A stretch of 21,643 nt of DNA, from assembly GCA_934647145.1 (NCBI GenBank), contig CAKUFB010000013.1, positions 1 through 21,643 on the forward strand. Direction: 5' to 3'. Shown in pieces: positions 14,651-21,570 of this stretch (its first letter is position 1; each line of letters starts with the position of its first letter). The position numbers and the translations under genes were made by a program. The notes beneath the pieces are model-generated. The model worked only from the letters and a program-made list of their open reading frames with translations. It made no database searches and was not told where the DNA came from. This DNA comes from an uncultured Clostridia bacterium. Lineage in GTDB: Bacteria > Bacillota > Clostridia > Christensenellales > Aristaeellaceae.

Positions 14651-16159
14651 ATGAAGTATCTGCTGGGGTGCGACTTCGGCGGCGGCGCGTCCAAGGCGAC
14701 GCTGCTGCGCGAGGACGGCGCGGTCGTCGCGACCGCCACGCACGAATATCCCACCTCGTATCCGCGCGCCGGCTGGGCCGAGCAGGATCCGGACGATTCC
14801 TACCGCGCGTTCGTGGACAACGTGCGCGAGCTGCTCTGCGCGAGCGGCGTGCGGGCGGCGGACGTCGCGGCGCTGTGCCTGGACGGCGCGACCCACACGG
14901 CGGTGCTGCTGGACGAAAACGACCGGGTGATTCGCCCGGCCATCTACTGGACGGACAAGCGCGCCGGGGAAGAGGCGGCCTTCCTGAAGGAAAGATACGG
15001 CGAAATGATCGTCGAGCGAACCTTCAATTCGCCTTCCGCGCTCTGGACGCTGCCGCAGCTGATGTGGCTGCAGGCGCACGAGCCGGAAAACCACGCGCGC
15101 ATCCGCAGGGTGCTGTCGATGAAGGACTACGTGCGCTATCGCCTGACCGGCGACTTCGTGACCGACTCGATCGAGGCCATGGGCTTCATGCTGCTCGACG
15201 CGCGCACGAACGAGTGGGACGCGGAGCTGCTGAGCCTGTGCGGCCTGACGAAGGACGTGATGCCGCGCATCGTCGATCCGCAGTGCGTGCTGGGCGCGAT
15301 GAATGCGCAGGCGCTCGCGGACACCGGCCTGTCGCCTGAAACCAAGGTCATCGCCGGCTCGACCGACACGGTCATGGAGGTGTACGCCTCCGGCGCGATT
15401 CGTCCCGGCCAGGCGACGCTCAAGCTGGCCACCGCCGGGCGCATCTGCCCGATCACCGACCGCGCTATCCTCTCGCCGCTGCTGGTGACCTACCGCCACG
15501 TGGTGAGCGGCCTGTGGTACCCGGGCAGCGCGACCAAGTCCTGCGCCGCGTCCAACCGCTGGTATCGCGACACGCTGTGCGGGGGCGAGGTCATGCGGGC
15601 CGAGGCCCAGGGCACCGACGCGTACCTCTTGATGAGCGCGGCCGCCGAAACCGCGCCCGCCGGGTGCGACGGACTGTTCTTCCACCCGTTCCTGCAGGGC
15701 GAGATCACGCCGTATCTTGACGACAGGCTGCGCGGCTCGTTCGTGGGCGCGACCGCCTCGCACACCAAGGCGCATTTCAACCGCGCCGTGCTCGAGGGCG
15801 TGGGCTATTCGATGAAGGACTGCTATGAGGCGCTGCGCGGCCTGGGCATCGCGCCCGAGTCGGCCACCATCATCGGCGGCGGCGCGAAGAGCCCGCTGTG
15901 GCGGCAGATTGTCGCCGATATGCTGAACATTCCGCTCACGACGGTGGAAAATGTTGACTCTTCGCTGGGCAGCGCGATGCTCGCGGGCGTGGCCTGCGGC
16001 GCGTTTGCGGACTTCGAGGACAGCGTGAAAAAGTGCGTGCGCGTCCAGGACAGGACGCTTCCGAACCCCGAAACGCACGCGCTCTACGAGAAGAGCTTTG
16101 CGGTGTACCGGCGCATACACGACGCGCTGGCCCCGATCTATCACGACTATGAAGATTGA
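14651..16159 (+). CDS. FGGY family carbohydrate kinase (xylulokinase-like)
   Basis: This 502-residue protein is an FGGY sugar kinase. It has Asp8 in the phosphate-binding LGCDFGGG, YWTDKRAGEE, the catalytic Asp239 in AGSTDTVMEV, and the C-terminal IGGGAKSPLWRQIVADMLN with GSAMLAGVACGAF, typical of xylulokinase and relatives. The glycine loop reads GGGASK instead of the usual GTSSxK, and the segment after Asp239 is atypical, so the substrate may not be xylulose. It is a second kinase in the operon beside the PfkB enzyme, which suggests either two substrates or two phosphorylations of one. AAAGGAGAG sets ATG 14651. Its end overlaps the ETF gene by 11 bases. Confidence 0.86.
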   Translation: MKYLLGCDFGGGASKATLLREDGAVVATATHEYPTSYPRAGWAEQDPDDSYRAFVDNVRELLCASGVRAADVAALCLDGATHTAVLLDENDRVIRPAIYWTDKRAGEEAAFLKERYGEMIVERTFNSPSALWTLPQLMWLQAHEPENHARIRRVLSMKDYVRYRLTGDFVTDSIEAMGFMLLDARTNEWDAELLSLCGLTKDVMPRIVDPQCVLGAMNAQALADTGLSPETKVIAGSTDTVMEVYASGAIRPGQATLKLATAGRICPITDRAILSPLLVTYRHVVSGLWYPGSATKSCAASNRWYRDTLCGGEVMRAEAQGTDAYLLMSAAAETAPAGCDGLFFHPFLQGEITPYLDDRLRGSFVGATASHTKAHFNRAVLEGVGYSMKDCYEALRGLGIAPESATIIGGGAKSPLWRQIVADMLNIPLTTVENVDSSLGSAMLAGVACGAFADFEDSVKKCVRVQDRTLPNPETHALYEKSFAVYRRIHDALAPIYHDYED

Positions 16160-17777
16160 ACGAATCCTTGTGCTGGTCAAGCAGGTGCGCGAATCGTCCG
16201 CGCCGGACGCGCTGTGGATCCTCAACCCGGCGGACGCGTGCGCGGTCGAGACGGCGCTGCGGCTGAAGGAAACGAGCGGCGCGCGCGTGACCGCGCTGAC
16301 CATGGGGCGCGAAAAGGCGGAGGACATGCTGCGCGAGCTGATCGCGCGGGGGGTGGACGAGGCCTGCCTGGCGACCGACCCGGCCTATGCGGGCAGCGAC
16401 ACGCTGGCGACGGCCCGGGTGCTTCAGGCCGCGGCGGACAGGCTCGAGCCGTTTGACCTGATTCTGACCGGACGGCGGGCGGTGGACGGCGAGACCGCGC
16501 TGACCCCGGCGCGCCTGGCGCAGCTGCTGGGCTGGCCGCTCATCACTGATATACAGACCGTAGTCGGTTTTGAGGAATATATCTGCGAGGACGGAGAGAC
16601 ACAAAAGAGACTGAAGTCTGTTTTACCCCCCCTGCTGACCGTACACGAGGGAAGCTGCGCGCTGCGCCTGAAGGGCATCCTGGGCATGCGCCGGGCGAAG
16701 AGCGCCGTCATCCGTCGCTTGACAAACGCGGAGCTGTGCCTGCCGCCTGAGCAGGTGGGTCTGACCGGCTCGCCCACGCGCGTGCGCCGGGTGACGGACG
16801 CGCCCGAGCCGGCGCGCGTGACTCGCTGGCTGCACAGTGGCCGGGAAATCGTGCAGGTGCTGCGTGAACGAACCACGGCAGTTACCACAAAACAGACCGA
16901 AGTCTCTTCCGTGAATCGCCTGCCCGGCGAGGTCTGGGTGATGGCCGAGGCGGAGGACGCGGACAGCCGCGCGCTCGTCGCCCGGGCGCAGGCGCTGACC
17001 GATTCGCCGGTGCGCCTTCTGCTGATCGAGGCGCGCGAAAACGTGCTTCCCGTGGCCGAAAACGTGGCGAAGCGGCTCAAAAAAGGCCGCCCCGAGGCGG
17101 TTCTGGCGCTCTCCACCCCCTTTCTGCGCGCGCTTGCGCCCCAGGTCGCAACCATCCTTGAAACCGGCCTGACCGCCGACTGCACCGACCTGCAGGCAAC
17201 CGACTCCGGTCTGCTTTTGCAGATTCGCCCCACGTTCGGCGGCGCGCAGCTGGCGGAAATCCAGTGCCCCGAGGCGCGGCCGCAGATGGCGCTGGTCAGG
17301 CGCGGCGTGTTTCCCGACGAAGGGAGCGCTCCCTGCGCCGTTGAGCGCATAGCAGCGGAAGAAAACGGCCCGATTACCTGCCTGGAACGGCATGAAGGCG
17401 CGCAGAGCACGCTGTCTCAGGCCAGGCTGATCGTCGCGGGCGGCCTGGGCGTGGGCTCAAAGGAGGGCTTTCTTCAGCTGGCCGAGCTGGCGAAATGCCT
17501 GGGCGGCGAGGTTGCGGCGACCCGCGCGGCCGTGGACGCGGGCTATGCGCCCTATTGCATGCAGGTGGGGCAGACCGGCCTGACCGTGCGCCCCGACGTG
17601 TACCTGACCTTCGGCCTGTCCGGCGCGATACAGCACGTGCTGGGCATGAACCGGTCGGGCACGGTGATTTCCATCAACACCGATCCCAGGGCGCCGATCT
17701 TCCACTATTCCGACTTCGGTCTGGTTTTGGATTGGAAGCAGGCGCTGAATGAAATAAAGGAGGAACTGAAATCATGA
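16149..17777 (+). CDS. Electron transfer flavoprotein beta-alpha fusion (EtfB-EtfA)
   Basis: This 542-residue protein joins both ETF subunits in one chain. Residues 1 to about 245 are EtfB: it starts MKIERILVLVKQV, has TGRRAVDGETAL (normally GRQAIDGDTAQVGP) and the nucleotide-binding first half. Residues about 261-542 are EtfA: EVWVMAEAED, RPTFGGAQLAEI, PEARPQMALVRRGVF, then the FAD domain from about 429 with VAGGLGVGSKEGF, TRAAVDAG, QVGQTGLTV, LSGAIQHVLGMN and INTDPRAPIF. No stop or frameshift separates the halves, and both look complete. ETF would take electrons from the GlcD/GlcF-type pair encoded upstream. The start lies within the kinase gene without a clear ribosome binding site, so translational coupling is likely; the stop overlaps the next ATG (ATGA). 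Whether it bifurcates cannot be read by eye. Confidence 0.92.
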   Translation: MKIERILVLVKQVRESSAPDALWILNPADACAVETALRLKETSGARVTALTMGREKAEDMLRELIARGVDEACLATDPAYAGSDTLATARVLQAAADRLEPFDLILTGRRAVDGETALTPARLAQLLGWPLITDIQTVVGFEEYICEDGETQKRLKSVLPPLLTVHEGSCALRLKGILGMRRAKSAVIRRLTNAELCLPPEQVGLTGSPTRVRRVTDAPEPARVTRWLHSGREIVQVLRERTTAVTTKQTEVSSVNRLPGEVWVMAEAEDADSRALVARAQALTDSPVRLLLIEARENVLPVAENVAKRLKKGRPEAVLALSTPFLRALAPQVATILETGLTADCTDLQATDSGLLLQIRPTFGGAQLAEIQCPEARPQMALVRRGVFPDEGSAPCAVERIAAEENGPITCLERHEGAQSTLSQARLIVAGGLGVGSKEGFLQLAELAKCLGGEVAATRAAVDAGYAPYCMQVGQTGLTVRPDVYLTFGLSGAIQHVLGMNRSGTVISINTDPRAPIFHYSDFGLVLDWKQALNEIKEELKS

Positions 17778-18595
17778 GCTACAACTACAAGAAGACCTAT
17801 ACGCCCGGGAACGGCTTCACGCCCATCTGCACGATCGGCGAGTGCTCGCTCAAACAGCTGGAGTTCGGCATCCTGGAGCTGACGAACGGCCAGAGATACA
17901 CCTATGAAACCGGCGAACGCGAGGTCGCGTTCATCATTCTGGGCGGCAAGGCGGGCTTTAAGGCGAACGGAACCGACTTCGGTCTGCTCGGCGTGCGCCG
18001 CAGCGTGTTTGAGAACCCCAGGGCCGAAGCGTTCTACGCGCCCCGCCGCACCACGGTCGAGGTCTTCAGCCCCTGGAACGTGAAGATCGTCGTCTGCGGC
18101 ACTCCGATCGACGAGGACACCCAGCCGCAGGCCATTCGCCAGGCCGACGTGCGCGTGATGAAGCTGGGCGTGAAGCCCTGGGAGCGCGACACCTCCTTCA
18201 TCGTGGACGGCACGACCAACGCGAAAAAGCTGACCATCGGCGAGGCCTACTGCACGCCCGGCAACTGGGCCGGCTTCCCGCCGCACAAGCACGACGAGGA
18301 CAACATGCCCGCCGAGGGCGTGGCCGAGGAAATCTACTACTTCCTGTTCCAGCCGGAGCAGGGCTTCGCGGTGCAGTGCCTGTACACCGCCGACGGCGAG
18401 ATCGACGAGGCCTATCGCGTGAAGAACGACGAGCTGGTCGAGTTCCCGCGCGGCTACCACACCACAGTGGGCGCGCCCGGCTACAACACCTACTTCCTGT
18501 GGCTGATGGCCGGCGAGCATCAGGGCTTCTATCGCAGCAACGACCCGGCGCACGACTGGGTCAGTGCGGTCGAAAACCTGGAAAAGAAGCTGTAA
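17774..18595 (+). CDS. iolB: IolB family isomerase (5-deoxy-glucuronate isomerase-like)
   Basis: This 273-residue double cupin matches IolB, which in inositol catabolism converts 5-deoxy-glucuronate to 2-deoxy-5-keto-gluconate; KduI of pectin breakdown belongs to the same superfamily. The C-terminal cupin has the family's metal site: GNWAGFPPHKHDEDNMP (His171, His173), AEEIYYF (Glu186), and YHTTVGAPGYNTYF (His229). QGFAVQCLYTADGEIDEAY and NDPAHDW also resemble Bacillus IolB, and the length is the same. It overlaps the ETF stop by 4 bases and has a strong AAAGGAGG. It ends the operon at the terminator 18610-18641. Whether the substrate is 5-deoxy-glucuronate or another (deoxy)uronate is open, since iolG, iolE and iolD are not in view. 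Confidence 0.85.
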   Translation: MSYNYKKTYTPGNGFTPICTIGECSLKQLEFGILELTNGQRYTYETGEREVAFIILGGKAGFKANGTDFGLLGVRRSVFENPRAEAFYAPRRTTVEVFSPWNVKIVVCGTPIDEDTQPQAIRQADVRVMKLGVKPWERDTSFIVDGTTNAKKLTIGEAYCTPGNWAGFPPHKHDEDNMPAEGVAEEIYYFLFQPEQGFAVQCLYTADGEIDEAYRVKNDELVEFPRGYHTTVGAPGYNTYFLWLMAGEHQGFYRSNDPAHDWVSAVENLEKKL

Positions 18596-18609
18596 GCGAA
18601 AAACAGACT

Positions 18610-18641
18610 GCCCGGAGAACGTTCGGTTTTCCGGGCTTTTA
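18610..18641 (+). terminator. Intrinsic terminator of the sugar/redox operon
   Basis: Arms 18610-18620 and 18626-18636 (GCCCGGAGAAC and GTTTTCCGGGC) pair over 11 bp with one wobble, loop GTTCG, then TTTTAT. It separates the operon from the heparinase-like gene. Confidence 0.8.
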
Positions 18642-18753
18642 TCGTCGAAAGGAGCCGATCCGTATGGAAATCACGAAGGCGCAGGAGCGCGCGCTCAGGC
18701 GCCAGATACGCCCTGCGAAAACGGAAAGTGGGGGAAAGCGGAAAGGCTCGCGC

Positions 18754-18782
18754 TTGACAGGCCGAACGCGGGTAGATAAACT
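18754..18782 (+). promoter_or_regulatory. Promoter for the heparinase II/III-like gene
   Basis: A consensus TTGACA (18754-18759) and TAAACT (18777-18782) are 17 bases apart. The leader is short, and AAGGAGGG (18792-18799) follows before ATG 18807. The gene can thus be made independently of the upstream operon. Confidence 0.6.
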
Positions 18783-18806
18783 GAAGGCGACAAGGAGGGA
18801 AAGAAA

Positions 18807-20489
18807 ATGTATCAGCACTTTGCAAGCCGCCTGCCCGATACGACCTGGACGCGGCGGCAGATCGCGCGGATTCGCGAGAACGCCCGGCCGCTCGTGGGTA
18901 CGCCCGTCGAGCCCTTCAGCGAGGCGCTCTTCCGCCAGTTTTACCGGACGGGCAGCCGGGACGAGTACGAGGCGGTCTATTTTCAGACGCGCCGCCGCCT
19001 GTGCGCCTTCACCGCGCTGAGCCTGTGGGAGGGGGACGAGCTCTGGCTCGCCGAGCTGGAAAAGGCGCTGCGGGCGCTGCTGGCCGAGCCGACCTGGGCG
19101 CTGCCCGCGCACGTCCCCGAGGATGCGGACGAGGCGCGGCGGCGCGAAACGCTCGACCTGTTCGCCTGCGAGACTGCCCAGACAATTGCGGAAATCCTCA
19201 GCCTGCTGCAGGCTCGCCTTGACCCGGCGCTGGTTCGGGCGCTGGACGAGGCGCTCCTTGCGCGCGCCGTGCGCCCCTACGAGGCGCAGAAAAGGCGCTG
19301 GGGCGCGGCAAACTGGTCGGCCGTGTGCGCGGGCAGTCTGCTGATGATGTACATCTATCGCTTCAGCGAGCGGCTTTCGGGCGTGCAGGATTTGCTGCTC
19401 GATTCGCTTGCCGAGTTCCTGAGCGGCTACCCGGCGGACGGCTGCTGCCTGGAGGGGCCGATGTACTGGGAGTACGGCTTCGGCTACTTTACATACGCCG
19501 CCGAACTGCTGAGGAGCTTTACCGGGGGAAAGATTGACCTGTTTGCGCAGGAGAAGGTTCGCGCCATCGCGCGCTTCGGCCGGGATATGTATCTGGAGGG
19601 GCGGTATGTGCTGCCCCTGGCCGATTCGCGGCATACGCTGCGTGTGAATTTGGGACTGATGCATTTCCTGGCGAACGAGTATGACCTGGGCGGCCTCCCC
19701 TTGAGCGAAAGCTCTCTGTTTGGCCGGGATGCGTGCTTCCGGTTTGCGCCCTTCCTGCGCGAGTTTTTCTGGTACGAGCCCAAACTGGACGCGCCGGACA
19801 CAAAAAAGCCGCCGCTATCGGTCTATCCGGAGGCCGGACTGGTGCTGCGCAGGCAAAACGGCTGGACGTGCGTGTGCAAGGCCGGGCACAACGGCGAGCC
19901 CCACAATCACAACGACTTGGGCGAGCTGGTGCTCTTCGAGGGCGGGACGTTTGTACTGGACGACCCCGGTTTGCCGGAGTACACAGGTCTCTATTCCGGC
20001 GAAAACCGCTACAAGTACTTCGTGTGCGCTTCCTCGGCCGGACACAGCGTGCCCATTGTGAACGGCCGGTTTCAGGCGGCAGGCGAGGAGCACAGGGCAC
20101 TGCTCCTTCATGCGGACGAGCGGGAGGTCGTCATGGATCTGTCCCAGGCCTACGACGTGCCGGGCCTGTCGCTCCGGCGCAGCGTGCGCTTCGGCGAGAG
20201 CGATCTGCGCCTGACCGACCGGTTTTCGGGCGCGGCCAGTCTGGTTGAGCGGTTCGTGACCCGCGTGTGCCCGGTGCTTAACTCGGGCGAGGCGAGGGTG
20301 GGGCAGTGGCGCATCCGGTGCGAGCAGGCGGCGCGCCTATGCGTGCAGTCGGCACGCTATCGTACCCGCCATCCGAGTTTTTCAGATGCTGCGTACGACG
20401 AGCCGCTGGATGAGACGCTCTACCAGATCGATTTCGAGCTGGTCAGGCCTGAGGGCGAGGCCGTCTTCCGCATCACCCGGGCAGACTGA
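18807..20489 (+). CDS. Heparinase II/III-like protein
   Basis: This 560-residue protein has the layout of heparinase II/III-type polysaccharide lyases. A helical, toroid-like half covers residues about 1-320, with WEYGFGYFTYAAELLRSF and ADSRHTLR. A beta-sandwich half follows, with the hallmark HNHND at 366-370 in GEPHNHNDLGELVLFEGG and TFVLDDPG. Known members (PL12, PL15, PL17, PL21) cleave uronic-acid glycosidic bonds by beta-elimination. Unlike most of them it has no signal peptide (MYQHFASRLPDTTW start), so it would act in the cytoplasm on imported oligosaccharides. Its own promoter and a terminator upstream separate it from the operon, but the position next to an IolB/KduI-type isomerase fits a uronate pathway. 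The exact substrate and the catalytic Tyr/His are not certain from sequence. Confidence 0.78.
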   Translation: MYQHFASRLPDTTWTRRQIARIRENARPLVGTPVEPFSEALFRQFYRTGSRDEYEAVYFQTRRRLCAFTALSLWEGDELWLAELEKALRALLAEPTWALPAHVPEDADEARRRETLDLFACETAQTIAEILSLLQARLDPALVRALDEALLARAVRPYEAQKRRWGAANWSAVCAGSLLMMYIYRFSERLSGVQDLLLDSLAEFLSGYPADGCCLEGPMYWEYGFGYFTYAAELLRSFTGGKIDLFAQEKVRAIARFGRDMYLEGRYVLPLADSRHTLRVNLGLMHFLANEYDLGGLPLSESSLFGRDACFRFAPFLREFFWYEPKLDAPDTKKPPLSVYPEAGLVLRRQNGWTCVCKAGHNGEPHNHNDLGELVLFEGGTFVLDDPGLPEYTGLYSGENRYKYFVCASSAGHSVPIVNGRFQAAGEEHRALLLHADEREVVMDLSQAYDVPGLSLRRSVRFGESDLRLTDRFSGAASLVERFVTRVCPVLNSGEARVGQWRIRCEQAARLCVQSARYRTRHPSFSDAAYDEPLDETLYQIDFELVRPEGEAVFRITRAD

Positions 20490-20558
20490 GCCTGCACCCA
20501 CCCGCTGCCGCCGGGTCGGCAGGGCCGACTGCCACTTGCTGCCGCCGGTTCTATCGAC

Positions 20559-20593
20559 GAATTCGGGAAGCATAAATTGGACTTCCCGAATTC
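20559..20593 (+). repeat. Palindrome B, copy 1
   Basis: Arms GAATTCGGGAAG and CTTCCCGAATTC pair perfectly around CATAAATTGGA. Confidence 0.85.
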
Positions 20594-20683
20594 TTCGTAG
20601 GACGGTAAACACGATTGTGCCCAGACCCACTTACTGCCGCCGGGCAGTGCCCGGTTCCACTTGCTGCCGCCGGTTCTATCGAC

Positions 20684-20718
20684 GAATTCGGGAAGCATAA
20701 ATTGGACTTCCCGAATTC
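20684..20718 (+). repeat. Palindrome B, copy 2
   Basis: Identical to copy 1 (arms ending GGGAAG/CTTCCC). The flanking tail differs slightly (TTCGTGGGACGATAAACACG) and matches the isolated copy at 7684-7870. Confidence 0.85.
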
Positions 20719-20812
20719 TTCGTGGGACGATAAACACGATTGTGCCCAAACCCACTTGCTGCCGCCGGGTCGGCAGGGCCGACTGCCACCTGCTGCCGCC
20801 GGGTCTATCGAC

Positions 20813-20847
20813 GAATTCGGGAGCCATAAATTAGAGCTCCCGAATTC
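20813..20847 (+). repeat. Palindrome B, copy 3
   Basis: Arms end GGGAGC/GCTCCC instead of GGGAAG/CTTCCC, with both sides changed together. The middle is CATAAATTAGA. Confidence 0.85.
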
Positions 20848-20939
20848 TTCGTAGGACGGTAAACACGATAGTGCCCAGACCCACTTGCTGCCGCCGGTCG
20901 GCAGTGCCGACACCCACTAGCTGCCGCCAAATAGAACAC

Positions 20940-20974
20940 GAATTCGGGAGCCATTAATTCAAGCTCCCGAATTC
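20940..20974 (+). repeat. Palindrome B, copy 4
   Basis: Arms as in copy 3, middle CATTAATTCAA. The upstream linker switches here from TCTATCGAC to ATAGAACAC. Confidence 0.85.
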
Positions 20975-21064
20975 TTCGTAGGACGGTAAACAAGATAGTG
21001 CCCAGGCCCACCCGCTGTCGCGTCGGCAGTGCCGACACCCACATGCTGCCGCCGGATAGAACAC

Positions 21065-21099
21065 GAATTCGGGAGCCATTAATTCAAGCTCCCGAATTC
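21065..21099 (+). repeat. Palindrome B, copy 5
   Basis: Same arms and middle as copy 4. The hairpin A before it is flanked by CTGTCGC instead of CTGCCGCC. Confidence 0.85.
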
Positions 21100-21189
21100 T
21101 TCGTAGGACGGTAAACACGATTGTGCCCAGACCCACCCGCTGTCGCGTCGGCAGTGCCGACACCCACTGGCTGCCGCCGGATAGAACAC

Positions 21190-21223
21190 GACCTCAGGGG
21201 CATAGATTGAAGCCCCTGAGGTC
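21190..21223 (+). repeat. Palindrome B, copy 6 (divergent terminal copy)
   Basis: Arms GACCTCAGGGGC and GCCCCTGAGGTC differ from the other copies at several positions on both sides yet pair perfectly; the middle is ATAGATTGAA. The tail after TTCG is unlike the other units, so this copy marks the end of the array. A further small inverted repeat (AATCCGC/GCGGATT) follows at about 21227-21251. Confidence 0.8.
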
Positions 21224-21280
21224 TTCGAATCCGCAGGATTCCTCGCGGATTGGCGGGCAGTGGCCGCCTCCGGTTGCAGG

Positions 21281-21319
21281 CAGAAAAAAGGCTTTGAGTC
21301 GATAAACTCAAAGCCTTTG
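21281..21319 (-). terminator. Terminator of the tRNA cluster, possibly bidirectional
   Basis: Arms 21287-21299 and 21306-21318 (AAAGGCTTTGAGT and complement) pair over 13 bp. On the minus strand the stem starts at the last base of the tRNA-Lys CCA and is followed by TTT CTG after a six-T run. On the plus strand it could weakly end heparinase or array transcripts. Confidence 0.85.
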
Positions 21320-21393
21320 GTGCGCCATCAGGGACTCGAACCCGGGACACCCTGATTAAGAGTCAGGTGCTCTACCAACTGAGCTAATGGCGC
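21318..21393 (-). tRNA. tRNA-Lys (anticodon CTT)
   Basis: This is a full cloverleaf on the minus strand. The acceptor stem GCGCCAT/ATGGCGC is followed by discriminator A and an encoded CCA. The D arm is GCTCAGTTGGTAGAGC. The anticodon stem CCTGA/TCAGG has loop CTCTTAA, so the anticodon is CTT, reading AAG. The T arm has GGGTTCGAGTCCC. Length is 76 bases including CCA. It is the last gene of the cluster before the terminator. Confidence 0.95.
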
Positions 21394-21396
21394 ATA

Positions 21397-21472
21397 TGGA
21401 GCGGTAGACGAGGCTCGGACTCGCGACCTCCACCTTGGCAAGGTGGCGCTCTACCAACTGAGCTACTACCGC
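21397..21472 (-). tRNA. tRNA-Gly (anticodon GCC)
   Basis: The minus-strand cloverleaf has acceptor GCGGTAG/CTACCGC, discriminator T (usual for bacterial Gly) and an encoded CCA. The anticodon stem CCACC/GGTGG has loop TTGCCAA, so the anticodon is GCC, reading GGC and GGT. It is 76 bases long and sits 3 bases from tRNA-Lys. It is identical over the visible part to the copy at 21571. Confidence 0.95.
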
Positions 21473-21478
21473 AGGAAA

Positions 21479-21552
<74 letters not shown>

Positions 21553-21570
21553 AGGTTCTAACGGAGAAAA

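Larger units (their letters stand above)
20487..21240 (+). repeat. Tandem array of about 125-bp two-hairpin repeats
   Basis: Each unit has four parts: a small hairpin A (6-bp stem, loop AGG or AGT), a conserved CACTTGCTGCCGCCGG-type linker ending TCTATCGAC or ATAGAACAC, a large palindrome B (12-bp arms, 10-11-base AT-rich middle), and the conserved tail TTCGTAGGACGGTAAACACG followed by TTGTGCCCAGACCCAC. Palindromes B start at 20559, 20684, 20813, 20940, 21065 and 21190, giving spacings of 125, 129, 127, 125 and 125. Hairpins A are at 20515, 20640, 20769, 20897, 21022 and 21147. The array begins at the heparinase stop and ends before the tRNA terminator. Direct repeats with longer spacers and internal palindromes do not fit CRISPR. 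No gene lies here; the open frames are by-products of the repeat. Confidence 0.9.

Noticed and set aside
18664..19020. Small open frame starting MEITKAQERALRRQIRP, preceded by AAAGGAG
   Set aside because: It has a fair ribosome binding site, but it runs out of frame through the heparinase start, resembles no known protein, and its second half is a shadow of that gene. A short leader peptide cannot be fully excluded.
20382..21163. Overlapping minus-strand frames encoding a repeated PTKNSG-type or YEEFG-type peptide
   Set aside because: The peptide repeats only because the DNA repeat has no stop in some frames. The frame shifts from unit to unit, and the paired arms show that structure, not protein, is kept.
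20487..21240. CRISPR array
   Set aside because: The conserved parts span most of each 125-bp unit and include two palindromes. There are no short unique spacers of constant length and no cas genes.
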